Shown here piece after piece: positions 14,072 through 22,996 of a stretch of DNA of 39,246 nt (position 1 is the stretch's first letter; each line of letters opens with the position of its first letter). Under the pieces are notes generated by a model. It did not search any database. It was not told the origin of the DNA and was given only the letters and a program-made list of their open reading frames with translations. The position numbers and the translations under genes were made by a program. Location of the stretch: positions 1-39,246 of the forward strand of contig JBBIMX010000016.1 of assembly GCA_037444165.1 (NCBI GenBank). Direction: 5' to 3'. The DNA comes from CALIBK01 sp037444165 (GTDB lineage: Bacteria > Desulfobacterota > BSN033 > UBA1163).

Positions 14072-15109
14072 ATGTTGATCTGTAAAAAATGTTTTCTTGA
14101 ATATAATGAGGGCAATATGTTCTGCAGTGAATGTGGAGGTCCTCTTTCTCCCAAACAGGTATGTTCATCCATTAATAAAGAAGTGTCCCAGGAAGAAGGG
14201 GAGAAACCGAAAGGAAAATTTATCTGCCCTCAATGTAAGATCATTTATGAGAAGACCACTGCTTGTATCCGATGTGGAAAAGAAGTGGTTTCTTTCTCCT
14301 CTTTTCGTGAAGAAAAAGGAGGCTTGGCGGAAGAGGAGTCAGAGAGTCAAGTGGGATCCAAAACGCCTAAACTTTCTGAACCGACGAAAGAACCTCTTGA
14401 ACCCAAACCCCCTTTCAAGAGAGAAATAGAATCCTCAAAACCCCTCACTCCTCTTGAGGCGAAATCAGAAAAGCGAATCCTTCAGGAGGAAAAGAGGCAG
14501 ATCGTTTCATATAGGGTTAAAAAAGATTATAGGCAACTCTCTCTTTTTCTCGGCCAATTAGGGGTCATGGTGATCGCAGGGGGATATATTTTGTGGTCCC
14601 TATACACCCATCTCTTTTCAAAAGAGGTCTCATCAAAAACGAAGAATTCTGAAGAGCTATCTGTTCAAGAAATCTCTTCCTCTTCGTTTTCTTACTCCTC
14701 CTCACCATCCATACCCTCGTCTTCCTCTTCCTCGACCCCTACTCTTCACGTCATTACCTCGTTTGAAGAAACAGAGGTCCTGGGAAAGATAAAGGCGCTT
14801 CTTGAAAATCTTCGACAGGCAAACCTCTATCAGGATATGGAGCTATTTCTTTCCTGCTATTCCAAGGATTTTAAAGATAGAGAGAAAAAGAAAAGAACCA
14901 CTCTTGAATTCTGGAAGAAATTTAACACCATAGAGCTCTCTTACATCTTGAAAAGATTCTCTCTTTCTTCAGATACAGCCAGGGCAAAAGTGGTCTGGTT
15001 CATCAAATATTCCCCGAAGAGTGGAGGGCCACCAAAAGAGAATAAAAGGACTTTAGAGGTCCTTTTCCAAAAAGAGGAGGATGGATGGAAGATCAGGGAG
15101 ATTCTCTGA
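14072..15109 (+). CDS. Zinc-ribbon, single-span membrane protein with NTF2-like C-terminal domain
   Basis: A 345-residue protein of unknown function with a clear layout. Two zinc ribbons stand at the N-terminus (CKKC...CSEC at residues 4-21 and CPQC...CIRC at about 51-67). A charged, proline-rich linker follows, then one membrane span at about residues 162-182 (LGQLGVMVIAGGYILWSLY). Beyond it is a serine-rich linker and a C-terminal region of about 110 residues resembling SnoaL/NTF2-like domains (KIKALLENLRQANLYQDMELFLSCYSKDF ... EEDGWKIREIL). The ribbons would face the cytoplasm and the NTF2-like domain the periplasm. It may sense or scaffold something across the inner membrane. A sigma-54-type promoter precedes it; it ends 12 bp from the convergent YdjM-like gene. 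Confidence 0.7.
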   Translation: MLICKKCFLEYNEGNMFCSECGGPLSPKQVCSSINKEVSQEEGEKPKGKFICPQCKIIYEKTTACIRCGKEVVSFSSFREEKGGLAEEESESQVGSKTPKLSEPTKEPLEPKPPFKREIESSKPLTPLEAKSEKRILQEEKRQIVSYRVKKDYRQLSLFLGQLGVMVIAGGYILWSLYTHLFSKEVSSKTKNSEELSVQEISSSSFSYSSSPSIPSSSSSSTPTLHVITSFEETEVLGKIKALLENLRQANLYQDMELFLSCYSKDFKDREKKKRTTLEFWKKFNTIELSYILKRFSLSSDTARAKVVWFIKYSPKSGGPPKENKRTLEVLFQKEEDGWKIREIL

Positions 15110-15121
15110 GGAGGTTAGGTT

Positions 15122-16141
15122 TTATCTTCTCCTTCGATCTCCAAGAAATCCTTCATCAAGGATATTCCCTGACTCATCAAATTCCACATAATAAATGAAT
15201 GGCTGGCGGAAACCGGGAATATAAAATCTCATGTCCATAAATTCCACTCGATGCCTTCCCATATTGGAATCCATAGACTTCACGACAGGAAAACGAGCAA
15301 ACCAGTAATAGAATCGAACTCCTTGCGTATCGAGGGCCTTTTTGACCCAAGGAGAATCGGGAATCTTCTCCACTGACCGAAAACTTATCTTTTGGGGTGG
15401 ATCGTAAAGATGGCTCAATCTTCTTAAATAGGAGCTTGAATGGGTCTCTGATGGGACTCTCTCTTTTCCCCCTAAGTCTACAAATCCCTGGTAAACCTTC
15501 TCCTGGGTCTCTATGTAAAGAGCCCACCGGTAGGGAGAAGCGGGCTGTGGGAGGGCAGCCCACTGGAGGATCTCTTCCTTTATTCCTTTTGAAAAACTCT
15601 GGGCCAACGCGAGTGCCTTCTGATGTTGAACCCAGCAAAAAATGATGTAACCGATGAGGGCAATAAGAATCCCCCGACAGATCCAGGAAGCCCTCTTTCT
15701 GATAAGGAGGCTCACAATCCCTGGAAGAATGAGGATCCCTGAGAAAATGAGATCGATGATGAAAATCAGGTCCCATGAAAATCGATATTCGAAAAATGGG
15801 GACAGGATCATCGTTCCATAAGAGGTGAGGAGATCGAGCAAGACATGACTCAATAGGGCTAATAGAGAGATGTTATAGAAACTCCAAAAATACGGACGTT
15901 TCGATACTTTTGTAAATACCCAGCTTAAGAGAGCGGCATAAAAGGGGATCAAGATTAAAGAGTGAGTGAAATCACGATGGTACTGAAGATAGAATTGATG
16001 ATTGAATAGACCCAAGACGAAGTCTATATCTGGAAGGATTCCCATCGTCCCTCCGGCGAGGGTTCCCCAATGTCCTATTCTTCTGTCATCTATCGCCTTT
16101 GCAATGACGGCCCCTGTAAGGGCATGCGTAATGGTATCCAC
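15122..16141 (-). CDS. YdjM/YfhO-like membrane-bound metal-dependent hydrolase (DUF457)
   Basis: A 339-residue membrane protein of the PF04307 (YdjM, DUF457) family. The hallmark N-terminus MDTITHALTGAVIAKA is present, followed by GILPDIDFVLGL and HRDFTHSLILIPFYA, whose His and Asp residues are the predicted metal ligands. Four to five membrane segments occupy residues 65-185; the C-terminal 150 residues appear soluble and are typical of the longer members. It is proposed to be a phospholipase-like hydrolase at the inner membrane, but no activity is firmly known for this type. It is last in a leftward set after the alpha/beta hydrolase (46 bp gap). Confidence 0.85.
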   Translation of the reverse strand: MDTITHALTGAVIAKAIDDRRIGHWGTLAGGTMGILPDIDFVLGLFNHQFYLQYHRDFTHSLILIPFYAALLSWVFTKVSKRPYFWSFYNISLLALLSHVLLDLLTSYGTMILSPFFEYRFSWDLIFIIDLIFSGILILPGIVSLLIRKRASWICRGILIALIGYIIFCWVQHQKALALAQSFSKGIKEEILQWAALPQPASPYRWALYIETQEKVYQGFVDLGGKERVPSETHSSSYLRRLSHLYDPPQKISFRSVEKIPDSPWVKKALDTQGVRFYYWFARFPVVKSMDSNMGRHRVEFMDMRFYIPGFRQPFIYYVEFDESGNILDEGFLGDRRRR

Positions 16142-16187
16142 ACCTTTATGGTAACCTGTAGGAATAAGGAAGGCAATTTCCTGACTC

Positions 16188-16898
16188 CTAAGCTCTCACC
16201 CTTTTGAACCATTCAACGGTAAGATCAATAGCACGCTGTCGGTGATCCGGGTGGGTCAATCGATGATCTGCCCCTCCAATGAGATGGATCTCTTTCGGAA
16301 GACTTAAATGGTGAAAGAGAGTGAGGGCTTGTTCCACAGGGACGAGTTCGTCCTTCTCACCGTGGATAATGAGACAGTTTGAGACCCTGGGTAAAAGAGG
16401 AAGCAGACGGTGTTTTGGAAGATCCTCAAAAAATGATTTTGGAGGAAGGGGGTAATCCTCCTGCTGTTTTTTGGAACCAAGGTCATCCATATGGAGGGGA
16501 GTCGCCCAAATGACAACCGCTTTGATCGTCCGGTCCTTCGAAGCCTGAATGAGAGAAAGAAATCCTCCGAGACTGGAACCCACCAGCCCTATCCCTTCGA
16601 TTGAGCCCAGCTCGGTTTTAACAAAATCGATTGCTCCCTGAAGATCGTTCAATTTTTTACTAATCGTATTATCCTCCTCACTCCCTTCACTCTCCCCAAT
16701 CCCTCTAAAATCGAACCGGAGCAAGGCCATCCCTTCCCGGGAGAACCTTTCGCCCAAGGCAATATATTTTTCGCTGTTTTTGCTGGAAAGCAAACCATGC
16801 GAGGCGATCACACAGAACGGATTCTTCTTATCGGGGAGATGAAGGATTCCCGAAAGCCTCATCCCTTCACTCTTAAAATAAACCCTCTCTGTTCTCAT
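16188..16898 (-). CDS. Alpha/beta hydrolase
   Basis: A 236-residue alpha/beta hydrolase. The oxyanion region is ASHGLLSSK, the nucleophile elbow is G-S-S-L-G-G (serine at about residue 108), the acid is Asp in IHGEKDELVPVEQ, and the histidine is in GGADHRLTHPDHRQ. It also has FDFRGIGESEG, a common loop of the family. It is probably a cytoplasmic serine esterase or acyl hydrolase; the substrate is unknown. It follows the B12-type radical SAM gene by 11 bp and precedes the YdjM-like gene, all leftward. GGAGAAGATGA lies just upstream of the ATG. Confidence 0.87.
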   Translation of the reverse strand: MRTERVYFKSEGMRLSGILHLPDKKNPFCVIASHGLLSSKNSEKYIALGERFSREGMALLRFDFRGIGESEGSEEDNTISKKLNDLQGAIDFVKTELGSIEGIGLVGSSLGGFLSLIQASKDRTIKAVVIWATPLHMDDLGSKKQQEDYPLPPKSFFEDLPKHRLLPLLPRVSNCLIIHGEKDELVPVEQALTLFHHLSLPKEIHLIGGADHRLTHPDHRQRAIDLTVEWFKRVRA

Positions 16899-16909
16899 TT
16901 CATCTTCTC

Positions 16910-18640
16910 CTAACCCACTCCTTTTTCATCCCTTTTCCCTCCTCTTTTCGGCTTCACCCCTGCTTCTCTCATCGCTTCAAGATACTCCTCCTTTAACTTC
17001 TCTTTTGATATTCCGTGATCAATGAAGTCCCAGGGAAAAACCTCGTCCAGGTCTCTTTTCCGATAGACATAGAAGTCCGGGTTGAGATGGGTCATCCGAA
17101 AGGCCTCGGTCCAGTTTCCTTGAAGATGATGGGCCGCCATCAGGACCCTTCCCACTCTTCGATCTCCTCTCGAAAGGAAGGCTTGTAGATAGGACCATTT
17201 GGGAAGATCGTGAAGAACTCCAATATGTTTTTCGCCCTGAAGCCCCTTCTTAAGAATCTTTAACTTTCTCTTCAACTCTCCCAATTCCTCAAAGGGGACC
17301 CATTGAAAAGGGGTATGAGGCTTAGGAACAAAAGGAGTCACATGGAGGTTGAGCCTCCAACCCTTCTTCTGTTCCTTTAGGTGGGAAAGAAGATGGTGCT
17401 GGATCTTTTTAGAAAGGAGAAGGATTCCCTTCACATCCTCTTCGGTCTCAAAAGGAAGGCCGATAAGAAAGTAGGCTTTGATCTGTGACAGCCCGTTCTG
17501 GACCAATATATCAATGGCCTTCAATATCTCCTCATCTCGATATCCTTTCTTGATGATCTTTCGAAGGCGTTCCGATCCTGCCTCCGGGGCAATCGCTGCG
17601 CTCTGTCCCCCTCCCTCTCTGAGTGATTGTACAAGAGAAGGAGAGATGGCATCCACTCTCAAGGAGGCAAAAGAGAGTCCTCCCTGTTGAGCAAGGATCT
17701 CCTCACACAGGGAGAGGAGATGGGGATAATCGGAGACAGCGGTTCCCGTCAAACCAATCCTTTTTTTCTGGGAAAGAGCCTCTTTGGATAAGGTTTTAAG
17801 AATGGGAAGGCTTCTGTTTCGAAAAGGATGGTAAACAAAACAGGCCGCGCAGAATCGGCATCCCCTTGGACAGCCTCGATTGAGTTCGATAAGGGCCATC
17901 TCATTGAACTCTGTCTCGGGAGTAAAAAGAACGGATTGGGTTCTGAAGCGGTTAAGGTCAGAAATCCATCTTCTTTTGATTTTACTGGGAAGACCTGGCT
18001 CTGGAATGATCTCGTGAATCCTTCCATCCTCCTGATAGGCCACATGGTAGAATTGAGGGATATAGACCCCTTCGATGGAAGATAATTTTCTTAGCAGGGT
18101 CTCTCTCCTATCCCGGTATGACCTGAAGATTTTTAAGAATTCACCGAGGACCTCCTCGGCCTCTCCCAAAATGAAAAGATCAAAAAAATCGCACAACGGT
18201 TCAGGATTCAGAAAGAGAGCGACTCCTCCTCCGAGGACAAGAGGATGACCCTCCTTTCGAGATTTCCGTTCCAACGGGACATGGGCCAACTGGAGGATCG
18301 TTAAGACATTGAGAAAATCGTTTTCAAAAGAGATGGAGAAAGCTAACACATCGAATTCGGAAAGGGGTTTCTGGGATTCGAGGGAAAAAAGGATGCTTCC
18401 GGGCTTCTGGTATTCCAGAAGATCTTCCGGCTCGGGCAGGAAGGCTCTCTCGCAAACCACATCCTCCTCTTCGTTGAATCTCTGATAAATACTCTGAAAG
18501 CCAAGGTTGGACATCCCGACATAGTAAGAGTTGGGATAGATAAGGCATATGGAGATCCTCCCACCCCATGATTTTTGAATAAAACCTCTCTCCTGTTCGA
18601 GCCTCTTTCTGACCTTCTGAATGAGTTTCCAGGAAATCAT
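16910..18640 (-). CDS. B12-binding-type radical SAM protein (TIGR03960-like)
   Basis: A 576-residue radical SAM protein. The N-terminal third (GRISICLIYPNSYYVGMSNLGFQSIYQ ... VLGGGVALFLNPEPL ... FILGEAEE) has the Rossmann-like layout of cobalamin-binding radical SAM proteins. The usual DxHxxG motif for the cobalamin lower ligand is not evident, as in other members. The SAM cluster is CPRGCRFC in ELNRGCPRGCRFCAAC, followed by GLTGTAVSDYPH and IAPEAGSERLRKIIKKG. The length and tail (LPKWSYLQAFLSRGDRRVG) match the TIGR03960 group, often encoded near ribosome or cell-division genes; its reaction is unknown. The ATG is poorly supported by a ribosome site. It starts 102 bp after ftsZ and is separated from it by an inverted repeat. 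Confidence 0.85.
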   Translation of the reverse strand: MISWKLIQKVRKRLEQERGFIQKSWGGRISICLIYPNSYYVGMSNLGFQSIYQRFNEEEDVVCERAFLPEPEDLLEYQKPGSILFSLESQKPLSEFDVLAFSISFENDFLNVLTILQLAHVPLERKSRKEGHPLVLGGGVALFLNPEPLCDFFDLFILGEAEEVLGEFLKIFRSYRDRRETLLRKLSSIEGVYIPQFYHVAYQEDGRIHEIIPEPGLPSKIKRRWISDLNRFRTQSVLFTPETEFNEMALIELNRGCPRGCRFCAACFVYHPFRNRSLPILKTLSKEALSQKKRIGLTGTAVSDYPHLLSLCEEILAQQGGLSFASLRVDAISPSLVQSLREGGGQSAAIAPEAGSERLRKIIKKGYRDEEILKAIDILVQNGLSQIKAYFLIGLPFETEEDVKGILLLSKKIQHHLLSHLKEQKKGWRLNLHVTPFVPKPHTPFQWVPFEELGELKRKLKILKKGLQGEKHIGVLHDLPKWSYLQAFLSRGDRRVGRVLMAAHHLQGNWTEAFRMTHLNPDFYVYRKRDLDEVFPWDFIDHGISKEKLKEEYLEAMREAGVKPKRGGKRDEKGVG

Positions 18641-18648
18641 CTCTGGGT

Positions 18649-18721
18649 GATTCGTACGACGTTTAAATTATTTTAGCACAAAGCCAAAGGGCCAACCAAA
18701 TAAAAATGGATCGTACGAATC
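18649..18721. repeat. Perfect 11-bp inverted repeat built on TCGTACGA
   Basis: GATTCGTACGA (18649-18659) and TCGTACGAATC (18711-18721) are exact inverted copies 51 bp apart in the gap between ftsZ and the radical SAM gene. Each half contains the palindrome TCGTACGA. Between them, read leftward, lies TTGGTT-18-TAAAAT, a possible promoter for the radical SAM operon. The repeats could be paired operator sites or a long stem. Confidence 0.55.
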
Positions 18722-18741
18722 CCCTTTGGATGATCCCTTAA

Positions 18742-19962
18742 TTAATCTGCCTGCTTTCTCAAGAAGGTCGGGATATCAAAACGATCCTGATCCTCCGCAG
18801 GAAGATCATAGGTGTCGTCCAATCTCAATTCGTCGTAGCGTTCCGTTGCCTTAAATCTCCTCGAGAAGGCCGGAACCTCCTGGTGCCTCTCCTTCACACT
18901 GAAGGAAAAAGGAGGGATCTCCCGATCCTGTTCTTTACTGCCAAACGAAGGGGGATAAATTCTCTTGAATCGATTCAGATTCGACTTTTCGAATCGTTTC
19001 TCTTCCACCTTTCCAAAACCGGTGGCAATCACGGTCACCCGAATCTCTTCCCTCATCTCCGGATCAATCACCATTCCCCAGATAATATTGGCATCCTCAT
19101 GAGCCTCTTTCTGAATGAGACTGGTCGCCTCGTTGATTTCGCTGAGGGTCATATTCTCTCCACCCGTGATATTGATGAGAAGTCCTCGGGCCCCTTCAAT
19201 GGAAATATCCTCAAGAAGAGGACTGGAGATCGCCCTCTGGGCTGCTTCGATGGATCGATTCTCTCCGGAAGCGATTCCTGTGCCCATCAGGGCCATTCCT
19301 GTCTCGGACATAATCGTTCGCACATCCGCAAAGTCCAGATTAATAATTCCAGCTCCCACAATGATGTCCGAGATCCCCTTGGCCGCATGATAGAGAATCT
19401 CATCGGCCTTTTTGAAGGCCTCCAGGAGGGTCATATTCTTTCCACAGATACTGAGGAGCCTCTGATTGGGAATGGTGATCAAGGCATCGGCCGTCATTTT
19501 GAGATTGGCCAGACCCTCCTCAGCCTGTTTCATTCGTTTCTTCCCTTCAAAATGGAATGGTTTGGTCACAATAGCCACGGTCAGGGCTCCTAACTCTCGA
19601 GCGACCTCTGCAACGACTGGAGCACCTCCGGTCCCTGTTCCCCCTCCGAGCCCCGCCGTGATAAAGACCATATCGGCCCCCCTGAGGGCCTCACGAATCT
19701 GATCGATGTCCTCTAAGGCAGCCTTCCGTCCAATCTCAGGATTGGCCCCTGCCCCTAACCCTTTGGTGAGGTTTGCCCCTAATTGCAATTTGATCGGGGC
19801 CAAATTCGCTGCCAGGGCCTGTGCGTCTGTATTGGCAGCGATAAATTCTACCCCTGTGAGATTATAGTGAATCATCGTGTTGAGCGCATTATTCCCTCCC
19901 CCTCCAATTCCAATGATTTTCACTTTTGCGGCCATGTTTTGATTCTCATCAAATTCGATCAT
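18742..19962 (-). CDS. ftsZ: Cell division protein FtsZ
   Basis: A 406-residue tubulin-like GTPase that forms the cytokinetic ring. Visible are the GIGGGGNNALN nucleotide-binding start, the tubulin signature GGGTGTG in FITAGLGGGTGTGGAPV, NLDFADVRTIM, and a linker from about residue 325 to 390. The extreme C-terminus DRFDIPTFLRKQAD is the conserved peptide that binds FtsA and other partners. The ATG has AAAGGAGGT upstream and lies 21 bp after the ftsA stop. It is the last gene of the dcw cluster; the space after it has an inverted repeat that may end transcription. Confidence 0.98.
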   Translation of the reverse strand: MIEFDENQNMAAKVKIIGIGGGGNNALNTMIHYNLTGVEFIAANTDAQALAANLAPIKLQLGANLTKGLGAGANPEIGRKAALEDIDQIREALRGADMVFITAGLGGGTGTGGAPVVAEVARELGALTVAIVTKPFHFEGKKRMKQAEEGLANLKMTADALITIPNQRLLSICGKNMTLLEAFKKADEILYHAAKGISDIIVGAGIINLDFADVRTIMSETGMALMGTGIASGENRSIEAAQRAISSPLLEDISIEGARGLLINITGGENMTLSEINEATSLIQKEAHEDANIIWGMVIDPEMREEIRVTVIATGFGKVEEKRFEKSNLNRFKRIYPPSFGSKEQDREIPPFSFSVKERHQEVPAFSRRFKATERYDELRLDDTYDLPAEDQDRFDIPTFLRKQAD

Positions 19963-19983
19963 ATTGACCTCCTTTTTAATCCA

Positions 19984-21210
19984 TTAAAAGAATTCTCCAA
20001 TCCATTCCCGCATTCGATGGGTGACCTTGCTAAAGAGATTCACCTCTCCCACTCGAAATCGATTCTTCGCTCGGTTTCGACTTCCGTAGAGGACCAGACC
20101 CACACCGGTCGCATAGATCGGACTGCTGACCAGATCGACCAGCCCTCCGATCCCCGCGGGAATCCCTCTTCGAACAGGAAGATTGAAAATCTGTTCCGTG
20201 AGCTCGGGCACCCCTTCCAAGATTGAACTTCCCCCGGTCAGGATCACCCCTGCCGGGATAAGATGAGCATAACCCATCCGAACGACCTCCTCGTAAACCA
20301 GGGTAAGGATTTCCTCGACCCTGGGTTCGATAATCTCTGCCAAGGTCTGTCTGGAGAGGACTCTGGGCCGTCGGCCCCCCACACTCGGGACCTCGATCGT
20401 TTCATCCTTCCGAACCATCGAGGTTAAGGCGCACCCATATCGGATCTTGATCTTCTCGGCTTCCTCTATCGGGGTCCGTAATCCTACAGAAATATCATGG
20501 GTGATATGATTTCCAGCCAAAGAGAAGACAGCCGTATGTTTGATGGACCCATTGGAAAAGATGACCAGATCGGTCGTCCCTCCTCCAATGTCGATGATGG
20601 CTGCCCCCAGTTCCTTCTCCTCTGGAGTGAGGACGGCCTCGCTTGAACCCAGTTGTTCCAAAACAATATCGGCTACGTCGAGTCCAGCACGGTTGGCACA
20701 TTTAATGATATTCTGAGCAGAGGTGATCGCTCCGGTCACGATATGAACCTTCCCCTCCAGTCTGATCCCTGACATCCCTACCGGATCCTTGATTCCATCC
20801 TGACCATCCACAATGAATTCCTGAGGAAGAACATGGATGATTTCCCGGTCCATTGGAATAGCTACAGCGCTGGCCGCATCAATCACTCGCCTCACATCGT
20901 TGGGGGTAATCTCTTTGTTCTTCACTGCAATGATCCCATGGCTATTGATCCCTTTAATATGTCCTCCTGCAATCCCTGCGTAGACAGAGGTGATATGACA
21001 ATCTGCCATCAGCTCCGCTTCTTCCACAGCCCTCTTGATCGATTGGACCGTACTCTCGATATTCACAACCACTCCTTTTCGCAATCCTTTCGAGGGATGG
21101 GTCCCCAGTCCAATGATTTGAACCTGACTATCAACAACCTCTCCTACCACTGTACAGATCTTGGTCGTCCCGATGTCCAGGCCGACTACTAACGAATCCT
21201 TTTTACCCAC
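19984..21210 (-). CDS. ftsA: Cell division protein FtsA
   Basis: A 408-residue actin-like ATPase that tethers FtsZ to the membrane. Motifs are VGLDIGTTKICTVVGE (phosphate 1), the 1C subdomain with AGIAGGHIKGINSHG, GAAIIDIGGGTTDLVIF (phosphate 2) and VILTGGSSILEGVPEL (adenosine). The C-terminal THRMREWIGEFF forms the amphipathic membrane helix. It starts with GTG, supported by AAAGGAGGTGATGAG just upstream; the start lies inside the 3' end of ftsQ (22-bp overlap), which favours coupled translation. Confidence 0.97.
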   Translation of the reverse strand: MGKKDSLVVGLDIGTTKICTVVGEVVDSQVQIIGLGTHPSKGLRKGVVVNIESTVQSIKRAVEEAELMADCHITSVYAGIAGGHIKGINSHGIIAVKNKEITPNDVRRVIDAASAVAIPMDREIIHVLPQEFIVDGQDGIKDPVGMSGIRLEGKVHIVTGAITSAQNIIKCANRAGLDVADIVLEQLGSSEAVLTPEEKELGAAIIDIGGGTTDLVIFSNGSIKHTAVFSLAGNHITHDISVGLRTPIEEAEKIKIRYGCALTSMVRKDETIEVPSVGGRRPRVLSRQTLAEIIEPRVEEILTLVYEEVVRMGYAHLIPAGVILTGGSSILEGVPELTEQIFNLPVRRGIPAGIGGLVDLVSSPIYATGVGLVLYGSRNRAKNRFRVGEVNLFSKVTHRMREWIGEFF

Positions 21211-22046
21211 CTCTCATCACCTCCTTTCTCATTTCTTTCTTGAGACACTTTTTTAACCACCATCCTCTTCAAATCACTGCAGTCGATAAAAGAAACTGGA
21301 ACCCCTCGCTTTTGAAGATCCTTCCAGATCAATAAAAGCCTTCTCATCTTCTCCCCGAATTGATCCCAGCCCATCCTCACCTTGATCCCCTCGGCTTGAG
21401 TAAAAAAATGAATCCCCAAATGTCTGTCCATATGGATCTCAGAGATTCTATCCAGAAGAGGAACTCCTTCTTGTTCAATCACCTTCATCAATTCGAGGGC
21501 TTTGCTAAGAAGGTCTTTTGCTCCTTGAGGGTCTTTTTCTATTGCCGATTTTGTCAACCCTGTAATCAATGGAAAGTTATAGCTATCCCTCTCCCCGAGG
21601 GACGAAAAGATCACCCCTTTTGAATCGAGATAATAAAGTTCGTCCATTTGGAGAATAGCCACAGGCCTTCTCTCCTCGATTTCGATCACCAACTTATCTG
21701 GAAAGACCTTTCTAACGCTTACCTCCTCGATCCATGGATGGGAAGAGATCCTCTTTTCAATCTCTTTTAATGAAAGCTTAAAAAGATTGGGCTTCCCCTC
21801 CAGAGCGAGGAGGGTTTGGAGATCCTTCTTTTCGATCTTCTGACATCCTCGAATCTCCACCTCTTTGAGATGGAAAAAGGGATCCTCTGAGAGAGAAAGA
21901 TATAAATGGTGTCCTACTAAAAGGGACAAGGTGAGAAGGAGAAGCTGAAAGGCGATTCGAATCGACTTTTTCAGCCATCCATGAAGCCTCTCCCCTACCC
22001 TCTCGATCTCCTTCCTTTTAGGTCGAAAAAACCTCTCCTGGGTCAT
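21189..22046 (-). CDS. ftsQ: Cell division protein FtsQ
   Basis: A 285-residue bitopic protein. A short basic cytoplasmic tail is followed by one span (about residues 30-52, IAFQLLLLTLSLLVGHHLYLSL). A POTRA domain comes next (FFHLKEVEIRGCQKI ... HPWIEEVSVRKVFPDKLVIEIEERRPVAIL), then the beta domain (YYLDSKGVIF ... PLITGL). It links cytoplasmic and periplasmic divisome parts with FtsL and FtsB. Its start overlaps the ddl stop (ATGA), and its end overlaps ftsA. The tail after residue 250 is charged and probably disordered. Confidence 0.95.
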   Translation of the reverse strand: MTQERFFRPKRKEIERVGERLHGWLKKSIRIAFQLLLLTLSLLVGHHLYLSLSEDPFFHLKEVEIRGCQKIEKKDLQTLLALEGKPNLFKLSLKEIEKRISSHPWIEEVSVRKVFPDKLVIEIEERRPVAILQMDELYYLDSKGVIFSSLGERDSYNFPLITGLTKSAIEKDPQGAKDLLSKALELMKVIEQEGVPLLDRISEIHMDRHLGIHFFTQAEGIKVRMGWDQFGEKMRRLLLIWKDLQKRGVPVSFIDCSDLKRMVVKKVSQERNEKGGDERWVKRIR

Positions 22047-22996
22047 TTTAGGACTTTCTTTTCGTGTTCGATTTTCAATGAAGCCCCGAGAAGGATCTTC
22101 TCAACTAAATCTCCAAAAGGGATTCCTGCATGGGCGGCAGCTTTCGGTAAGAGACTCGTCTCGGTCATGCCAGGCATGGTGTTGACATCGATGACAAAAG
22201 GATTCCCCTCTTCATCGGTCATGAGATCGACCCTGGCACAATCCGAACATCCTAAGGCTCGAAAGGCCCGGAGGCTTACCTCCTGGGCATAAAGATACTT
22301 CTCCCGATTTAAAGGTGCGGGGATGATGTACTCTGTTTCCCCTTTCGTATACTTGGAGTAATAATCATAAAAGCCACTCTTGGGGGCAATCTCAATGATA
22401 GGAAGAGGAATCTCATGAAGGATCCCGACCGTGATCTCCTTTCCCTTTATAAAGGCTTCCACCAAAATCTCCTCGTCATACTTCCCTGCCTCTTGGAGGG
22501 CCGGAAGAATCTCCTCGAGTCTTTTGACAATGGAGACCCCTAAGGTAGAACCTTCCCTTGAAGGTTTGACGACAAAAGGAAGGGGGATGGAAAGTTGATC
22601 CGCCCTTTTGTCGATGTCCTCTCGCCGAACGACTTCAAAAGGAGGCGTGGGAATCTTCTCGTAAATGAATATCTTCTTTGCCATAATTTTGTGAAGGGCC
22701 AGGGCACTGGCTAATACCCCTGACCCGGTATAGGGAATCCCCATCAATTCCAACATTCCTTGAATCGTTCCATCCTCTCCATACCTTCCATGAAGGGCAA
22801 TAAAGGCCACTTCAATCCTCTCCCGGAGGAGTCTCTCCGCAAGATCGTATCCGACGTCAATTCCACATGCCTTGTACCCTTTCTCCAGAAGGGCTTTCAA
22901 AATAGCCCTTCCTGTTTTTAAGGAGATCTCCCTTTCCCTGGAGAGTCCGCCCATCAGTACTCCAATCTTCTTTTTCTTTAGAGAAGACTCCTTCAT
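22043..22996 (-). CDS. ddl: D-alanine-D-alanine ligase
   Basis: A 317-residue ATP-grasp ligase that joins two D-alanines for MurF. Visible are GVLMGGLSREREISLKTG with the catalytic Glu/Ser, ALHGRYGEDGTIQGMLELMGIPYTGSG, PFVVKPSREGSTLGVSIV (ATP lysine) and the omega loop GFYDYYSKYTKGETEYIIPAPL. The tyrosine-bearing omega loop points to D-Ala-D-Ala rather than D-Ala-D-Lac specificity. The C-terminal FVIDVNTMPGMTETSL carries metal ligands. ATGA overlaps with murB upstream and ftsQ downstream place it firmly in the operon. Confidence 0.97.
   Translation of the reverse strand: MKESSLKKKKIGVLMGGLSREREISLKTGRAILKALLEKGYKACGIDVGYDLAERLLRERIEVAFIALHGRYGEDGTIQGMLELMGIPYTGSGVLASALALHKIMAKKIFIYEKIPTPPFEVVRREDIDKRADQLSIPLPFVVKPSREGSTLGVSIVKRLEEILPALQEAGKYDEEILVEAFIKGKEITVGILHEIPLPIIEIAPKSGFYDYYSKYTKGETEYIIPAPLNREKYLYAQEVSLRAFRALGCSDCARVDLMTDEEGNPFVIDVNTMPGMTETSLLPKAAAHAGIPFGDLVEKILLGASLKIEHEKKVLK

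Noticed and set aside
18883..19593. 236-codon open frame opposite ftsZ
   Set aside because: It is fully antisense to a certain ftsZ, with no ribosome site or recognisable domain; a composition shadow.
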